Source: Agromyces rhizosphaerae (GTDB lineage Bacteria; Actinomycetota; Actinomycetes; Actinomycetales; Microbacteriaceae). From it: a stretch of 64,000 nucleotides of DNA. Location of the stretch: NCBI RefSeq assembly GCF_027925245.1, contig NZ_BSDP01000001.1, forward strand, positions 1,612,001 through 1,676,000, read 5' to 3'. A program made the translations under genes and the position numbers. Shown here one piece after another: positions 62,799-64,000 of this stretch. Below the pieces are notes generated by a model. That model worked only from the letters and a program-made list of their open reading frames with translations. It searched no databases and had not been told where the DNA came from. Position 1 is the first letter of the stretch, and each line of letters begins with the position of its first letter.

Positions 62799-64000
62799 GT
62801 GTCATCCGTCACCCTCACCCGCGAGCAGCAGGCCGTGTTCGCGATGATCGAGGGCACCCGCGACCACGTGTTCGTCACCGGGCGCGCGGGCACGGGCAAG
62901 TCGACCCTGCTGAACCACCTGAACTGGCACACCTCGAAGCAGATCGTGATCTGCGCGCCGACCGGGGTGGCGGCGCTGAACGTCGGCGGGCAGACGATCC
63001 ACTCGCTGTTCCGCCTGCCGATCGGGGTCATCGCCGACCACGAGATCGAGCAGAACGACACGGTGCGCAAGCTCCTGAACGCGATGGACACGCTCGTGAT
63101 CGACGAGGTGTCGATGGTCAACGCCGACCTCATGGACGCGATGGACCGGTCGCTGCGGCAGGCCAGGCAGCGGCCGCACGAGCCGTTCGGCGGGGTGCAG
63201 GTGGTGCTCTTCGGCGACCCGTACCAGCTCGCGCCGGTGCCGGGCGGCGACCGCGACGAGCGGTCGTACTTCGCCGACACGTACCGCTCGATCTGGTTCT
63301 TCGACGCGAAGGTGTGGCGCGAGGCCGACCTGCGCATCGTCGAGCTCGGCGAGATCCACCGCCAGCACGACGACGAGTTCAAGCACATGCTGAACGCGGT
63401 GCGGCACGGCATGGTCACCGCCGAGATCGCCGGCGTGCTGAACGACGTGGGCGCCCGCCGGCCGCTGCCGGAGGACGGGGCGATCACGCTCGCGACCCGA
63501 AACGACACGGTCAATCGGATCAACGCGGCGCGGCTGCACCGGCTGCCGGGCACGTCGAAGGGCAACCCGGCCGAGGTGAACGGCGACTTCGGCGGGCGGG
63601 CCTACCCCGCCGACGAGCTGCTCGAGCTGAAGGTCGGCGCGCAGGTCATGTTCCTGCGCAACGACGTGTCGATGGCGGGCGAGCCGCCGCGGTGGGTGAA
63701 CGGCACCATCGGCACGGTCACCAACCTGAAGCGCGAACTGCGCGTCGAGATCGACGGCGACGAGGTCGAGGTCGAGCCGGCCACCTGGGAGAAGTTCAAG
63801 TACACGTGGGATCCGGTGCGCAAGCGCCTCGAGAAGGACATCGTGGCGGAGTTCACGCAGTTCCCGCTGCGGCTCGCGTGGGCCGTGACGATCCACAAGT
63901 CGCAGGGCGCGAGCTACGACACCGCGATCGTCGACCTCGGGCAGCGCGCGTTCAGCCCGGGGCAGACGTACGTGGCGCTCAGCCGGCTCACCGCGCTCGA
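62799..64000 (+). CDS. PIF1-like/RecD-type DNA helicase (truncated by window end)
   Basis: 400 codons visible; no stop before 64000. Walker A TGRAGTGKSTLLNHL near residue 29, motif Ia ICAPTGVAALNVGGQTIHSLF, DEVSMV (Walker B), GDPYQLAPV, and C-terminal UvrD-type VTIHKSQGASYDTAIVDL with VALSRLTAL at the edge. 5'-3' helicase of the PIF1/RRM3 class. GTG 62799 has GGGAG upstream; a -10 box TACAGT lies at 62755-62760, giving a short leader. Confidence 0.92.
   Translation, partial: MSSVTLTREQQAVFAMIEGTRDHVFVTGRAGTGKSTLLNHLNWHTSKQIVICAPTGVAALNVGGQTIHSLFRLPIGVIADHEIEQNDTVRKLLNAMDTLVIDEVSMVNADLMDAMDRSLRQARQRPHEPFGGVQVVLFGDPYQLAPVPGGDRDERSYFADTYRSIWFFDAKVWREADLRIVELGEIHRQHDDEFKHMLNAVRHGMVTAEIAGVLNDVGARRPLPEDGAITLATRNDTVNRINAARLHRLPGTSKGNPAEVNGDFGGRAYPADELLELKVGAQVMFLRNDVSMAGEPPRWVNGTIGTVTNLKRELRVEIDGDEVEVEPATWEKFKYTWDPVRKRLEKDIVAEFTQFPLRLAWAVTIHKSQGASYDTAIVDLGQRAFSPGQTYVALSRLTAL

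Overview
The window is high-G+C (about 70%) chromosomal DNA from an actinobacterium, most likely a Microbacteriaceae member close to Agromyces. This rests on base composition, gene content (dodecin, ECF42/DGPF pair, zinc-free L28/L33/S14 cluster, branched-chain dehydrogenase with a HisC-like transaminase) and frequent leaderless starts, where a TANNNT -10 box ends 6-8 nt before ATG/GTG. Nothing looks like a prophage, insertion sequence, CRISPR array, tRNA or rRNA; almost everything reads as host chromosome.

Layout. 1-2214: end of rplI, a 560-bp control region (terminator, Z-DNA-prone tract, evenly spaced DnaA-like boxes) and the replicative helicase dnaB. 2300-8150: small genes, a PAP2 phosphatase, dodecin, a 46-residue zinc ribbon and a large secreted M14 carboxypeptidase. 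8229-19937: a membrane molybdenum oxidoreductase with a fasciclin lipoprotein, a 2H phosphoesterase, TetR/SRPBCC, a PQ-loop protein converging on an MFS transporter, Lrp plus M20 amidohydrolase, YigZ, an orphan RES toxin and VapBC. 20008-31837: MpaB-like oxygenase, DGPF/ECF42 pair, terpene-cyclase-like protein, MscS channel, HAD, MFS/UvrA2 divergent pair, aminotransferase, GerW-like protein. 32065-34969: pntA-pntAB-pntB transhydrogenase operon. 35040-36734: RimK ligase with a fused RCK_C domain, divergent from a RimB-type protease. 37462-41772: a repeat structure between convergent genes, purB with a tyrosine phosphatase, and a WXG100-like/hydrolase pair. 42281-47061: HisC-like transaminase and E1alpha-E1beta-E2 of a 2-oxoacid dehydrogenase. 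47767-51849: a Zur-box promoter driving znuA-znuC-znuB-znuB-zur. 51949-57243: glycine betaine uptake operon behind a long leader, then glutamate decarboxylase. 57454-64000: zinc-free ribosomal proteins L28, L33 and S14, HU, a CopD-CtaG copper protein, two membrane proteins and a PIF1-like helicase cut by the window end.

Themes. Zinc economy links the Zur operon, its His/Asp/Glu-rich binding protein and ribosomal proteins lacking zinc cysteines. Osmotic and acid stress are represented by MscS, the betaine transporter and GadB. At sequence level the window is marked by a strongly over-represented CGGATGC/GCATCCG word, including an exact 14-mer placed just after four stop codons, and by a complex four-copy inverted-repeat element at 37768-37935. 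These unexplained DNA signals, the DnaA-box array upstream of dnaB and the WXG100-like/hydrolase pair are the best candidates for something new. All family assignments come from reading motifs by eye; no database search was run.
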